A DNA stretch of 64,000 nt from positions 62,603,290-62,667,289 of the forward strand of contig NC_087063.1 in assembly GCF_963678635.1 (NCBI RefSeq), written 5' to 3'. The position numbers and the translations under genes are program-made. The DNA is from Symsagittifera roscoffensis (taxonomy: Eukaryota; Xenacoelomorpha; Acoela; Convolutidae). Below the pieces are notes generated by a model, which did no database searches, was not told the origin of the DNA, and saw nothing but the letters and a program-made list of their open reading frames with translations. Below are positions 53,151 through 64,000 of the stretch, piece by piece. Each line of letters begins with the position of its first letter. The stretch's first letter is position 1.

Positions 53151-55608
53151 CTCCTGCTCAGAAATTTACATTTTTTATCAAATATTCATAATGAGGAAAT
53201 TTACCAAAAGTTTTCGAAAAATGTATGTTGAGTACTATCAAATCCTCATTTGGATTTTTATTGCCTCGCCTGTATCGTGTCATCCGAGAAATCTATCTTG
53301 GGGAAAGCCGCTTTTTTCTTGAAACTTGACTTAATAGCTGCCTTGCGTCCTCATATTTTTGACATTGTTTTGACTTTGTGGTTGAAGCTCCTTTTTGACA
53401 TTCTTGTGTTCGATGATGTCCATCGCTCACACGCAGCGGTTGTTGTTCCGTCTGTGCTACTGCGGGTCAGACAAACTTTCCTCACGGTCTGGGCATCTTA
53501 AATTTTTTTTTCTCTAACTGCAGTTTGGTTCTTTTTTTTATTGCTGACTACGGTTTTCTCCCCTTGTTCTTAAGCTGTCGGTGATAAATTCACCTTTGAA
53601 ATCTTTGGACTCACTTTGTTGTGTTGTCTCATAGTTTGTTGATTTTGATCAAGCTCACGAACTGGATTAAATTTCTATTATTGTTTTCACTGTCGACTCG
53701 TTTCTGGGGTTATGTTTGATCTGATTGACCCTTTTCGAATTATCCGGATTGTTTGAAAGGCATTTGAGAATTCAATTGGCGTGTTAGCAACCTTTTTTTC
53801 TGAAAGTTTTTTGATTAGCTGATATGATGTGAGCTTCTGATTGGCTAAGCTCTTCAGCAGGAGTTTGTCAATCTTCTCAAGATGGGAAAAACGTGTTGAT
53901 TGACGCCACAACAATTTCTTCATCATACTCATGAGGGTTTAGTCTCATCTGTATTTCCATCAAAAGTTCGATATCGAAATTAAAGCAAATTTATCGGTCA
54001 ATCCGCCTTGTGAGCTTGCTTAGGCTAGTTCTTGATCTTTGGAGCGCTGATTAAATTTTGATAAATTGTGATTTCCATACAAGTGAAATTCAAAAAATTG
54101 TTTGGCTCTTTCTAACCCTAGTAATTTGAGTTCATTCACCGAATAGAATTAAACTAATCATCAAACTGAAACATTATGCTCACATTTTAATTTGTAAAAA
54201 ACTTAAAAAAATTTGGATCGTTAACAGTAGCCAAAAAATAGGAAAAAAATTTATTTTAGAACTGAATTGATTCAAAAACTGCCAAAGTGGTTTCACAAAA
54301 CTTTTACAAAGACCAACATCTATGAAAAGCAAATTTCATGAACAAGTTAGATGCAAGATTGTTGACAAATCGGGCAAACACAAATAATTATGTTCAATAG
54401 AACAAAAAACAAGTATAATCAAATAAAATGCATTATAATTCAGAACAAAAAAAGTAATTAAGATTGAAATCTTCATGGAAAAAAACAAAAATTACTGTAT
54501 CAAAAACAGATTGAATATCAATCGATCATTTTCGAATAAACTGTTTTTACCTTTATAATATGTGTTGAAAATTGACATAATCACCAATTTTTAATTGATC
54601 ATAAAAGATGTTTCTCAATCTTGAAAAGACTTGAACTAAATCATGATATAGAAAATTTACACAAAGGCGAGCGGAGCTTTTTAACACTTGGGATGCAAGA
54701 ACACATTTCGCTACAAAATAGTGACTGAAAACAAAAGACAGATATCAACAAATTTTTTGAAAAATTGAAAAATTATGGAAAAAACTACTTGCACAAATAA
54801 CTTGACAAAACTTGAAAAATTAACGCTACAAAAACTTCATATGTGTATTGGATAAAGTTAATAAACAATTCTTAAGAATCAAAAACGAGAGCGGCAACGA
54901 AAGCAACGAACTTTGGGTCGAAACCTGTTAAGCCGAAAACAGAACTGTTGCCATGAAAACTTCATAAAATTAAATTGTTTATAAGACTCAACCAAGATAA
55001 AACACAAAATTGCAAAACAATCAATTTTCCCTTCGATATTTAGCAAAATAAGCTGTCCAATTTGATGTAGCATTTACTGAAACTGTTTGAATATTCTTTT
55101 TTGAAATGATTTTTTAAAAGGATTCAAATCCTTGCTTTATAAGTCCTCAGTTTTTTCATTGTCATAAAAGACTATCACTGAGAGTTAGTTTCACCAAGAA
55201 GCACTATTCTTTAAGGGTAGCAAGCTGCCTAGCTACCCACTTTACGGCTCCGAGCTTCCTAAAACCACCGGGTAAGAATCCCTACTAAGATCAGATCATA
55301 GGGTTTACAGTGCTAAAAGCATTGTGGCGGTTACCATTCAAGGAAACTTCGGGAAAGCTCATTTTCCACAAATAGCTTTAACAATCACCAAGGTATTCTG
55401 TAGAACAGTCCCCCGTTTCTGGTCTCCTCTAACACAGAATGTTGTACCAATAGTCGTCTCTGTCCGAGGACCTGCGAGACTACTAATGGCACTTAGTTTG
55501 GTGGCTTTCAGGGCCGTATCCAGACAGGGCAAAGGCAATTTGAAAAATTTCAAGTGACCCCCAAGGTTTACATTTGCCGAATCAAGGCTCTCCAAGGTTC
55601 GCACTTAC
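53151..55608. other. AT-rich region with minor decayed frames
   Basis: A minus-strand frame at 53687-53932 (LEKIDKLLLKSLANQKLTSY) and nearby pieces look weakly coding but have no family. From 54000 to 55150 I see only AT-rich DNA. At 55190-55600 there is a more balanced stretch downstream of the orphan exon; a minus-strand frame there (55359-55604) may hold a further exon but no splice fits. Confidence 0.4.
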
Positions 55609-55847
55609 GTCTTTGAGGACTGGGCAATGCGGCGTGTGATGTTAGCAGAAATGGCCTCATTTGATGGACTATTGCTGATATCGCAGCCGTCCCAGTAAAA
55701 CGACGACGATATCATGCTAGCAAAAGGAAGTACAAATACCAGCACAACAGCCCAAAAGCTCAGATCAAACTCCCATGATACACCGGGGTAGGTCAGATTA
55801 CTGCGGATCGCACCGCAAAGGTCTACAATACTTTGAGAGGTGCCACA
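55609..55847 (-). CDS. Orphan exon of an unidentified membrane protein
   Basis: A 79-codon frame bounded by AATAG|TGTGG (acceptor-like) and AAAGAC|GTAAGTG, an almost perfect donor. It reads VDLCGAIRSNLTYPGVSWEF, then a membrane-spanning FWAVVLVFVLPFASMI, then FYWDGCDISNS with N-glycosylation sites NLT and NIT. Base composition is richer in GC than its surroundings, as for the other real exons. No neighbouring exon could be assigned; the TAA two bases into the donor could alternatively be a genuine stop after SSKT. Family not recognised. It may be a solitary retained exon. Confidence 0.45.
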
Positions 55848-56933
55848 CTATTGTAATTAGACATGGTACACTAACAAATTAGTGAATTTTCATTTAAATT
55901 AAAAACTTTTTTAAAATGGACAAAATCCTTGCTTTAAAACTAAATTAATGAACACCCTACCAGATAAAAAAAGGCCTTAAAAACGGAATAGTATTTTTTG
56001 ATAGAATCTTTTTTGAGAAATGACAGAAAGAGTTCTAGACATGCAATTGTCATAATTAAGTAATGATCAGAATAGTAAATATTGTATCTTCACTTATTTT
56101 GCTTTTAGGCGAGAAATTTAAAACATAGGTAAGCACAGGTACTCAGAGCAGCATAAAAAGTAAGTCAATTGAAAAACATTTTTTAAAAGATCGAAAGTAA
56201 TGGAATGTTAAAGGGACACAACCCAACATATCGTCTAATCTAAGAAGTAAGATTCTGCGGGAAAAGGAATTGAAAAAATTCATTTGTTTTTCAAAGCAAT
56301 GAGAGAGTTTCGGGACTGGGCAAATTGAACTGACTTTTTTTCTGCGCAAAAAAAGTACTATCAAAAGCTACAATGGACTAAATCTTTGTTTTCTCCAGAG
56401 TTTTTTCTCAGCAAATACTTTAAAATATTTTTGCTTGTTTTTAATTTCAAATGTCCTCAACAAGATGATCTGATTTTGTATTTGCTGACGTTTTGTTCTG
56501 CTTCAGCTTTTGTTTTTTCTCTCATTTTAAAAGGCCTGAGAAACATTATTGGGTATATCATTGGGCTGGCCGAAAGAACAAATTAACGTATTTTTGTTTG
56601 TATAGAAAAATAGAAACTAGACGCTTGTCTTTGAAGCAGGCCCTACCATTTTAAATCCGGCTCACTGTTATCTTTTATAAAATCAAAAAACGTTTCTGGG
56701 CTGCATCGTTTCAATTTTGTTCGCGCGTTTGCCTAGTGAATGTTCTCAAACTTATATTGATGTTGACATAACCTTTTTTACTTTCAGTGCATCAACTTCT
56801 TAGAGCTCAGCTTGGAGGTGGTTTTAAAGCGCCTTTGAACATGATTTTTTTTTCAGCACAACATTTATGGATGATCGACTTTCCATCGACTAGTTTATTA
56901 ACAATTAGTTCATTAAAAATGGCTTTATTTCAG
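55848..56933. other. Non-coding stretch; probably holds the missing first exon of the NPC2-like gene
   Basis: No convincing signal-peptide exon was found. A hydrophobic frame at 56386-56586 exists but does not end at a suitable donor. Confidence 0.4.
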
Positions 56934-58749
56934 CGCTGGAGCTGATTTGATCTTTCGAAACTCCGGCAGCTGGTCAGGTGCAGTTCTCGTCCCTGGAGGG
57001 CCCGCTGATCAAATATACGTCGGTAACTGCGGTAAGTAGGCCGGCTAATCCCTTACATGCAATATCTGTATTGCCCATTATCTCCGGACATGCAGTAACT
57101 TAACTGTAAAGTAGCTGGGAGTTTATTGGGTGTAGCAATCTCACTGTAGATTTTTGAAAACTGGACGATTTAGGGCCGGAGGGATCGATGAAGGCGGATG
57201 CAGTCTACATGTCGCCTTGTCCTCTGGCGCCACAGGGACCCTGTGCTGTTAACAAGGGAGACACGGCCAAGATATACGTCAACTTCACTGCCAGTAAAGC
57301 CATAGATACTTTTTAATTCAAAATGAGGACTTTCAATTGAAAAATGTTTTTGCTGGCAGAAGAAGCTTCCGATTGGTGTACAAAAGTTGGGTGAAAAGCT
57401 CGTTTAAGCGAACTCGCACCATGATATGTCCAGATGCTTCCATGCAAATAAATTTGTATAAGACCAAAAGTAAGTTTTTCTAACTGGGTAAAGCCAACCA
57501 AACGTCCATTTCTTTTAATGACCGATTGATATGGAACGCTTCTCGGGTGCTTCTTCAAAAGTATGGTCACTCTCATTTAGTAGTGGAATATAACAAAAAG
57601 AAGTACTCAAGCCGATGATAACAAAAAATTTGTAAGCGTTTCTTCAGCATTAGTCATTCTACTGCTTTTCCAAAAACACGAAATTATCATAAGTATCCCT
57701 GAGGTAGTCAAAAATGGTGGGAAAAAACCGAGCCTAACCCTAAGCCATAGTTTCTCACTCCTCGAGAGTGCGGTTGGAAAAATAAGAACAATTTAAGTAA
57801 TAACAGCATTTCGAACCTCGTACAATTAAGACTCTGAGCCATAAATTGTTTTCTCGTTTAAATTTTGAAAAAAACATATTTCCACTTGTAAGCCCTGAAT
57901 TCAGATTCACAACGCAATTTAGTTTTGACTGCCGTGGAAAAACGGTCTTCGAATCTGACAAAAACTGTCCCAGGTACATTTTGTTACTTCATTTTCAGCC
58001 GAAGATCTGGATGCTCCATACACTTACGTGTATGGCAGAGTGGGTGTGTGGGTTCCCTACTCTATCGGAGACTATGCCAAGGTGTGCAGCCACATTGGGG
58101 AGGGGGTCACCTGTCCCCTGAAGACGGGCGAGAAATACCAGTACTACGTTGAAGTGCCTGTACTCGAGGAGTACCCATCGGTAAAACAATAGCTAAATAG
58201 GACAATTCAAAGAAACTTTTCACGCTGCAAATGCAGCTCGTTGAACTTCAAATGCGTGCTTATCTCAACTTGTCATTTATAGGCTGGGGAATAACTGGTT
58301 AAAAATGAGGTAACGTTTAATTGAACGCTCTAAAGCTCAAAAGCTTAGACTGATGCTCGATACACAATAACTTTGAGAGCATCAACAAATCACGAAGTGA
58401 AAGGCATTTTCTTATGAGACAAACCTAAGAAAATTATATAGATGACAAAAACTGCTACGAACATTTACCCACGGGGAAAGGACCAACACAAGAGCTGTAG
58501 AGCTCATCACGGCGAACCGCTGTTGTGACCTCTTTAAGAACTACATGCAATTTTTTTGGTTATTTTTCTGGGCTGGTTGATGAATTCTTTTAGGTGCAAT
58601 TGAAAAATTTTACTTTTCGTTTCAAACATTGGTGTATTTTGAAAAAAAAAACTGTTTAGCTGACTCTACCAGTTGAGTTCAAGATGTACAAGGAAGAGGG
58701 ATCAGACGATGAGTTGATGTGCTTCGCACTTGCTCTGCGAATCGTTTAG
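56934..58749 (+). CDS. NPC2: NPC2-like (ML-domain) lipid-binding protein, four exons seen
   Basis: Exons 56934-57031, 57174-57293, 57999-58180 and 58660-58749 join in phase (1, 1, 0) through GT-AG introns (donors CG|GTAAGT, CA|GTAAAG, CG|GTAAAA). They read IYVGNCG, then AVYMSPCPLAPQGPCAVNKG and AKIYVNFTA, then GRVGVWVPYS, VCSHIGEGVTCPLKTGEKY and EVPVLEEYPS, and finally LPVEFKMYKEEG and LMCFALALRIV. This is the NPC2 pattern: CG, CP..PC, C(x5-7)CP, and the final C in the last strand, matching the six cysteines of its three disulfides. The family binds cholesterol or other lipids in a hydrophobic pocket, in the lysosome or secreted. The exon with the start codon and signal peptide is missing. 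About 25 residues precede CG in the first visible exon, longer than in the human protein. Confidence 0.85.
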
Positions 58750-58849
58750 ACAGACTACTGTTTCATAAATTATTAGTTTGTATGTACTTTTATCTGTAAA
58801 CGGAGTCATGCCAATTGATAATTATTGATTATAAGCTGAGTTTAATTAT

Positions 58850-58855
58850 ATTAAA
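58850..58855 (+). promoter_or_regulatory. Candidate polyadenylation signal ATTAAA
   Basis: Common variant hexamer about 100 bp after the NPC2-like stop codon. Chance occurrence is possible. Confidence 0.35.
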
Positions 58856-60280
58856 GATATCGTTAAGGAACCATGTCATCTCATATTTCATTCCACGAGA
58901 TGTCAATATAACTATACAACGTTCAAAGATAGTCAGTTACTGTGCAAATAGCACAGAATGTTCCGTTCCGACCATAGTCTAATTTCTTTAAAAATTTTTT
59001 TTTTCAAACTAATGACATTTTTGTGTGCGGTGTGATAGTAGGATCTGAAAAAAAGACTAGAAACTAGGCATACTCCAAAGTCATAGTGAATAAGGTTAAT
59101 TGGGCAACAATTTTTTTTTGTCAAAAAATGACTACAAATTATTTCAGAAATTGTTTAGAAATTTCATTTATTTTCAAGATGGCTCTAAAAACAACGACAT
59201 CTTTTTCAGTGTTTTTTTTAATGAGTGTCATTTTTTTTCAGCGTGGTGTGACCAGAAGATCTGAATAAAAACAGAACTTAGACATGTTTGATAGTCATAG
59301 TAAAATAGGTCGATTGGGAAACAGTTTTTGGAGATAAATGGCTAAAGAACAAAAAAAAATCGTAGAAATTTTTTTTTATAAAAGTGCTCAAACTTTTCCC
59401 TTTTTTTTGCAGAAATCTTTTGAGTTTTTTAGTTGTTGAGCAACAAGATGGCGCTAAAAACTCCAAAAGCTAAGTTTATTTGGGTATAACTAAGTTTCAA
59501 CGGTTTAAAATAAGCTATTGTAAATCTACACTTTCACCTAATTAGCTCGAAATTAGACCAAAATTCGAAAATTTCAAACCTGTTTTTCCTGACGCTGAAA
59601 TAATTTTTTTTCGAAAATTTTTCAAAATTGTTCGAATCAAAACTAAAAGGGAGTCAATATGATGAATCACCCGATTCATTCAAACCTTTAATTGTGTACG
59701 CCTTAAAGAGCTTCCATAAGATAAATCACCCGATTCCTTCCAATCATGAACTAAGCGCAAAAAAAGAGCAAAAACCCGAAGACAAAATTCCTTCTCATAT
59801 CAATAGTCGGAACAATAACTTATTATCATGAGCATAGCATTCAACTGCGTGGAAAACAAGACCGCTCGTATGTCAATGCAAAACCGTAAATAGTCCGACT
59901 ACTCCTTAATTGTTCTCGAAAACGTTTTGATAAACATTGTTTTGATATTTTATAATTTTTTTACTGTAAGTATCAGTATTACGAGTCTGATAAAAGTAGA
60001 ATGCCTATCAGCTCGCCTGATTTCAACTCGAAAGATTTTTGGGTGCGGCATAATTAGTGCGGCATAAAAATTCGTCTTACGCTTTCAGCCTCATAGATAG
60101 AGACTACAAGTGTTAGACGAAGAGTTTATGTCCAAAGAAATTGGTGAAAAATATATGAGGTCTTTTGCTGGCAAAGGATTATACAAAGTGCTTTTCTAAC
60201 CTTGAAAAATTAAATATAATCATATTAAAATCAAGGTCTCTAGATTTTCCCAATACACAAAATTTGCAACCTGTGTAATT
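58856..60280. other. AT-rich non-coding DNA, no gene seen
   Basis: Two related stretches, around 59035-59120 and 59225-59320 (both with a GTGTG-ATAGT/CAGAAG-ATCTGAA start, ACTTAGACATG or ACTAGGCATAC, then a GGGCAACA/GGGAAACA TTTTT block), suggest a diverged tandem repeat of about 190 bp. Confidence 0.4.
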
Positions 60281-60362
60281 TGCGAAGGCAGTTCTTGCGA
60301 AGGCAGTTCTTGCGAATGCAGTTCTTTTGCGAAGGCAGTTCTTTTTGTGAAGGCAGTTCTTT
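60281..60362. repeat. Five copies of a 15-bp GCGAAGGCAGTTCTT repeat
   Basis: GCGAAGGCAGTTCTT with spacers of zero to four Ts, giving an effective period of about 15-19 bp. Confidence 0.9.
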
Positions 60363-60425
60363 AAAACACTGTCCTTTACAGTGCATTAAATAAAACAAGA
60401 AATAAGCTTCGAACCACAAAAAATC

Positions 60426-60511
60426 GGCTTTGTCTCGGATTTGACCATACGACCTACTGGACCTAAAAAAATTATGAGAGTCACACACTAACAATTCAGC
60501 CACGGACGCTT
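60426..60511 (-). repeat. tRNA-derived repeat (SINE or tRNA pseudogene), copy 1
   Basis: Minus strand: GCGTCCGTGGCTGAATTGTT, then CTCATAA in the anticodon-loop position and GGTCAAATCC as a box B-like T-arm. TGGCTGAATTGTTAG fits the tRNA A box. The anticodon stem and acceptor stem do not pair, so it is not a working tRNA. Confidence 0.55.
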
Positions 60512-60689
60512 TATAAACACAAGCCACAATAAAAGCAGAGAATAAGTGCTATGCAAATTCCAATGCTACAGTGAAATTTTCATACACAGATGCGAAGCTG
60601 CGCTTCGCAAAAACTTGCGAGAATGCGACCAAAAAGCAGCTCTCTCAAGTGATATAGGCAAAAGTAGGAATAAGCCTCGAATTTGCAAA

Positions 60690-60780
60690 AACTCGAGGCT
60701 TAGCAAAAACTTGAATTAGCAAAAAGCTACGACCTAGCAAGTTTGAGTCTCACGCACTAACCATTCAGCCACGGATGCTT
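60690..60780 (-). repeat. tRNA-derived repeat, copy 2
   Basis: Minus strand: GCATCCGTGGCTGAATGGTT with AGTGCGTGAGACTCAAACTT. The A box is excellent, box B is lost. Shares the head and an AGGTCGTA block with 60426-60511. Confidence 0.5.
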
Positions 60781-61429
60781 AAAATCCCCATAAACTAGTC
60801 ACCTATAACGGTGCCACATATGCTCATAAATAACCATATCGATGCAGCAAAAGTAGCACAAAATACAAAAAGATACAACATTGCATATACAAAATTGCAA
60901 ATCATAAAGCCACGTTATGTAAAATTTAAGCATTTCAAAAAATAGCGGGATACTTTGAGTAAGAAAATTTCTGAAATCGATATTTTACGATTGTTACGTT
61001 GTTTGAAACAAATAGCGTTCTTGGGTTCACTTGATGAATTAAAAAAGCATCAATTCTGTGAACTTATAACAATTCGAATGTCAAATCACATGTTATCAAT
61101 ACGCTGTGAAGATGCAACAAAGTGCCAACCATTTTGTTTTAACAGTTCGATGCAGCAAACTTTGTTGCTTTAAGTCGCAACAATATTTGCGATTTAGCCG
61201 CAACAAAGTTTGCAACTTAGGTTGAAAAAAAAATCGTACTGTTACACTTCGCAAGTGTAATAATTGTGGATTTTTGTCTATAAAACGTATAAATTTACCC
61301 GAAAGTTGTTGAACAAGAAGGCTGGATAAAAATTTCAAAGGGGATAAAAATAAAGGGGCTAAAAAGTATCAGAATAAAATTTGGTAAAAAAACACCTCTT
61401 CTGTAGAAAAAGAGGTGGAAATAAATTGG

Positions 61430-61660
61430 GATAGCTGGGCTGTCCATTAGCCCCAGCAGATTGGACGCCCTGTTTCCAATCCAACACCCGAGGGTGACTA
61501 CGTCGCTAAGTTGCTCAGTGAGCAACTCCCACTCTGCAGACCCAGGGACAAAAGTCCGGGAAAGGATTTTCACCTTAGCTCACTGGCGTGGTTTGAGCCA
61601 GAGCGCCTTCACCACCAGGGTGTCAGGAGCAGCACCAGTCCCATATCTAACGTGAATCTA
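61430..61660 (-). repeat. GC-rich insert, possible SINE
   Basis: A 230-bp block with much higher GC than its flanks and sharp edges. On the minus strand CTGGTGGTGAAGGCGCTCTG could be an A-box region and AAGGTGAAAATCCTT forms a T-arm-like stem with a 7-base loop. The remainder (GGGAGTTGCTCACTGAGCAA and following) has internal pairing. Not matched to a known family. Confidence 0.35.
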
Positions 61661-63108
61661 TAGGAAAGTTGTTGATATTGACACTCTAGCAGGATGTTTG
61701 AACCCGCCGAAAGGAATAATAAACTTGTGGCTGTTAGAAGACATTCAAAACAAGCAAATTAAAAAATTCAACTCGCAAGAAGTGGTTCATGTAAAAGTTT
61801 TTCAAATAAAATGTTTCGGAAGCTGATACTTTGAAAACTTTACCTATATTTTTTCTGAATTTAAAATACGCTTGCCCCGAAAACACTGACAGAAAAAATT
61901 GATCTTTTAGCAGCGTCAAAAAATTTTAAAATTTGATTTGGAATGTTGGTGTATTAATGCAAAACAAAAACTTGGAAAAACGACTGATTTGTCGAATGCT
62001 TCTCAAAATTTATTTCACTTCTTGTTCAATTTTGACACTAATCAGATTGAAAAAGCGCAGATTGAAAAATTAGTAGTTGAATTAAATCTATATCAGTTTA
62101 TTTGAATCTATATTTAATGAACATTTTTATTTGCGACTTACGTTATAAGAAAGAAGGTTCGTATTAATGCACAAAGTGGCTAGTGTAAACAAAGGGAATG
62201 AAGTAAACTTGCAAAAATTTCAAGTAAAACCACAAAAAAAAATTGATGGTGAGCGCGAGCAATTTATAGGATTTTGCCAATTTTTAGGACAAACTCATCA
62301 AGACCTTAATAAGTGACAATCACTTCGCTCTTTTACACTTAGAAATAATGCGGGAAACCTTTTGTGAAATAATTTTATATTTCTTAACCGTGCCTGACCA
62401 CTCAACTGGGCAAGAACATGCTAAATTTATCTGCTACCAAATTTGGGTAGAATGAATGCTTCCGGTGATTTTTCTACGTAGAGTTAGGTAGGAAATAATT
62501 GAAGTCATAATAGTCGTGATACAATCGGTATAAAAAATCCGGATCCACTAAAAAATAAATTTTGGTTAGGAATATATTGCATGTTTGGAGGGCCAATCTG
62601 AGCAATGGTAACTATTGCCATCAAAAAGCAGAATAGAATCAAACATCAGCTGATTTTCCTCTCGTTTGGTCAGTTGAACTAGGGATTTTTTGTTCTCTGT
62701 AATTCATATTCAAACCTTATGCGAGAAGACTGCCCACTTGGCCATACTTTCATTTAAACTCAAAATTAACAAACCTGGCTTCACATAATTTCAGCTTTCT
62801 CACCCTCTTACAGTTCTATTTCTTATAGTAAAAAACAGCTGCTATGAAATCTAAATCTTCGCAATAAATATCGGTACCGTAACAAGTCACTAAAAATGCA
62901 TATAAAAAAAGAGTAATTCATAATTAAGTCATTAAGTGGTACAATTTGGCCCAAATCGAATTCAAAAGTGATCCGCAAACGATTGATTAAAATAAATTTC
63001 ATGCTTTTCAATTCCGGCAATTTCTTCCAAATTTTTGGGCGAACCATATGCATATTTATTATTGCCGATGGTGTACCACTTAACGCAGCATGAACATGCA
63101 GGAATGTT
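61661..63108. other. AT-rich non-coding DNA, no gene seen
   Basis: No supported gene or repeat. Possible 3' UTR of the minus-strand exon at 63109 in the right part. Confidence 0.45.
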
Positions 63109-63279
63109 CTAGAATGTCTGTAAATCAATGACGTCGCCGCCTGGATTGGGATCTTCGCCATGTCTGTATCTGTAGTCGAGGCCTCGTCGTTCCAGTTCCT
63201 CGTTGAACCCAGCCACTGACACCACTGGAGCCCTTTCTCTGGATTGCGGGTAGGGACCGAAAGAGGGTATCCACAGTAA
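63109..63279 (-). CDS. Candidate last exon of an unidentified protein
   Basis: Minus-strand frame after an acceptor-like TGTGTCAG at 63280-63287 reads LLWIPSFGPYPQSRERAPVV, then GFNEELERRGLDYRYRHGED and PNPGGDVIDLQTF, ending at TAG (63109). Its composition, absence of homopolymer residues and GC rise over the flanks suggest real coding. A longer frame overlaps it in another phase but runs on into AT-rich junk. Family not recognised; earlier exons would lie beyond 63300 or outside the window. Confidence 0.4.
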   Translation of the reverse strand, partial: LLWIPSFGPYPQSRERAPVVSVAGFNEELERRGLDYRYRHGEDPNPGGDVIDLQTF

Positions 63280-63287
63280 CTGACACA

Positions 63288-64000
63288 GGTGTTCTTCTTT
63301 GTTGATGAGAAGAGATTCATAAAGAAGGTCGTAAGCTGCAGAACAATTTCATTCAAACCACTATCAATTTTTTCACAAGACTTTGCGGATCTGATCTACT
63401 TAACAATACCCCCTCTAATTCAAGAAAAAGGGATTGATAAGAAGATTAAGTTAGTCAATTTTTCAACCAATCAGATTGTTACAAAATTAGATTCTCAATA
63501 GAAAGCCCTAGTGCTAATTTACTAATTTATAGGGGAATAGATTCTTATGTAGATACCATAGAAGAGGGACTTTGTGGATTATTACACTTGCTGAAAACAT
63601 GTTGTAAGCTGAAACTACCAGATAAAAAATTATCATAACACGGTGCTTCTCTTGCTTGGAGAGCTATTGAGTGTTTTTGCGATTTTTATTTACATGGTTC
63701 TGTCATCCTCAAACTTTACGAGTGTTATTTTGCAGCTCAGACCAAAATCGGAGTTTTTTTAGCTCGTTTTTGAATCCGAGGATATTGTGCTGCCCTACAT
63801 GTTATATTCACTAACTGACCTTTAGTATCTCTGCAGAGAACATTGTTGAGGAGCAATCTGTTCTTTTCCGTATTATTTTCCTGCTCTCTGATCTGATCTC
63901 TAAGTTGCACACTCAACTGTTTGTTCGCGTACAGATACTGTGCCGCCTTATCTGCACACAACATGTTATGAGTCAATTGGAAGAACCCCTTCTTCAGCTT
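63288..64000. other. Right end of window, no gene confirmed
   Basis: A minus-strand frame at 63737-63976 (QLSVQLRDQIREQENNTEKN) could be an exon with a coiled coil. TGCAG at 63731-63735 lies near its end, but I could not fit splice sites, so it is not called. Confidence 0.35.

Noticed and set aside
55190-55600. Possible rRNA-like segment because of balanced composition
   Set aside because: No conserved rRNA words recognised. It adjoins a minus-strand protein exon and may hold further coding sequence.
60426-60511. Functional tRNA-Met (CAT in the loop position)
   Set aside because: Acceptor and anticodon stems do not pair, and a related decayed copy lies nearby; better explained as a tRNA-derived repeat.
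62823-63356. 177-residue minus-strand frame
   Set aside because: Runs from coding-like sequence into AT-rich DNA in a different phase from the better candidate exon at 63109-63279.

Overview
The window is AT-rich, repeat-laden nuclear DNA from an animal, most likely an invertebrate. I cannot place it more finely. The evidence is a set of genes broken by GT-AG introns that belong to animal families (an SLC52-type riboflavin transporter, an NPC2-type lipid-binding protein), plus LTR retrotransposons, LINEs, a Tc1/mariner relic, hAT-like mini-elements, satellite DNA and a polinton-type DNA polymerase fragment. No bacterial operons, rRNA genes or CRISPR arrays are present.

Layout. 0-4 kb: a broken GIY-YIG fragment and a family of near-perfect palindromes. 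3.9-6.5 kb: a four-exon riboflavin transporter on the minus strand; spliced as proposed it gives about 439 residues, close to the family's normal length. 6.0-10.4 kb: a 2.18 kb tandem duplication that copies the transporter's first exon and upstream DNA almost identically and carries a small hAT-like MITE with an 8-bp target duplication. 14.1-17.1 kb: a decayed LINE whose reverse transcriptase contains a triplicated block of about 105 bp. 18.1-22.8 kb: two large tandem units, each made of a satellite of about 124 bp plus the 3' end of another LINE, followed by a Tc1/mariner relic. 25.3-30.2 kb: an apparently intact Copia element on the minus strand with matching 338-bp LTRs, a 5-bp target duplication and a primer site for the anticodon arm of initiator tRNA-Met.

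31.0-35.0 kb: the most interesting host gene, a two-exon protein of about 1,270 residues that joins two possible degenerate nuclease-like modules, a superfamily-1 helicase-like NTPase and C-terminal ankyrin repeats. 40.9-47.5 kb: an older Ty3/gypsy element (225/224-bp LTRs, 5-bp target duplication) with broken reading frames, inserted into a locus that already held decayed minus-strand reading frames. 49.3-49.7 kb: a 42-bp minisatellite open on both strands. 50.8-52.3 kb: the C-terminal part of a polinton-type family B DNA polymerase, split by what looks like a real intron. 53 kb: a further RT fragment. 55.6-55.9 kb: an orphan membrane-protein exon. 56.9-58.7 kb: an NPC2-like gene with at least four exons. 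60-64 kb: tRNA-like/SINE-like repeats and a possible last exon of an unidentified minus-strand gene.

How the parts relate: the three host genes (transporter, helicase-ankyrin, NPC2-like) are unrelated in function and simply share a mobile-element-rich neighbourhood. Much of the remaining structure comes from insertions, tandem duplications and decay. The fresh Copia copy and the near-identical 2.18 kb duplication are recent; the gypsy, LINE, mariner and polinton pieces are older. Splice sites were chosen by eye from reading frame, GT-AG signals and fit to family length, with no transcript data.
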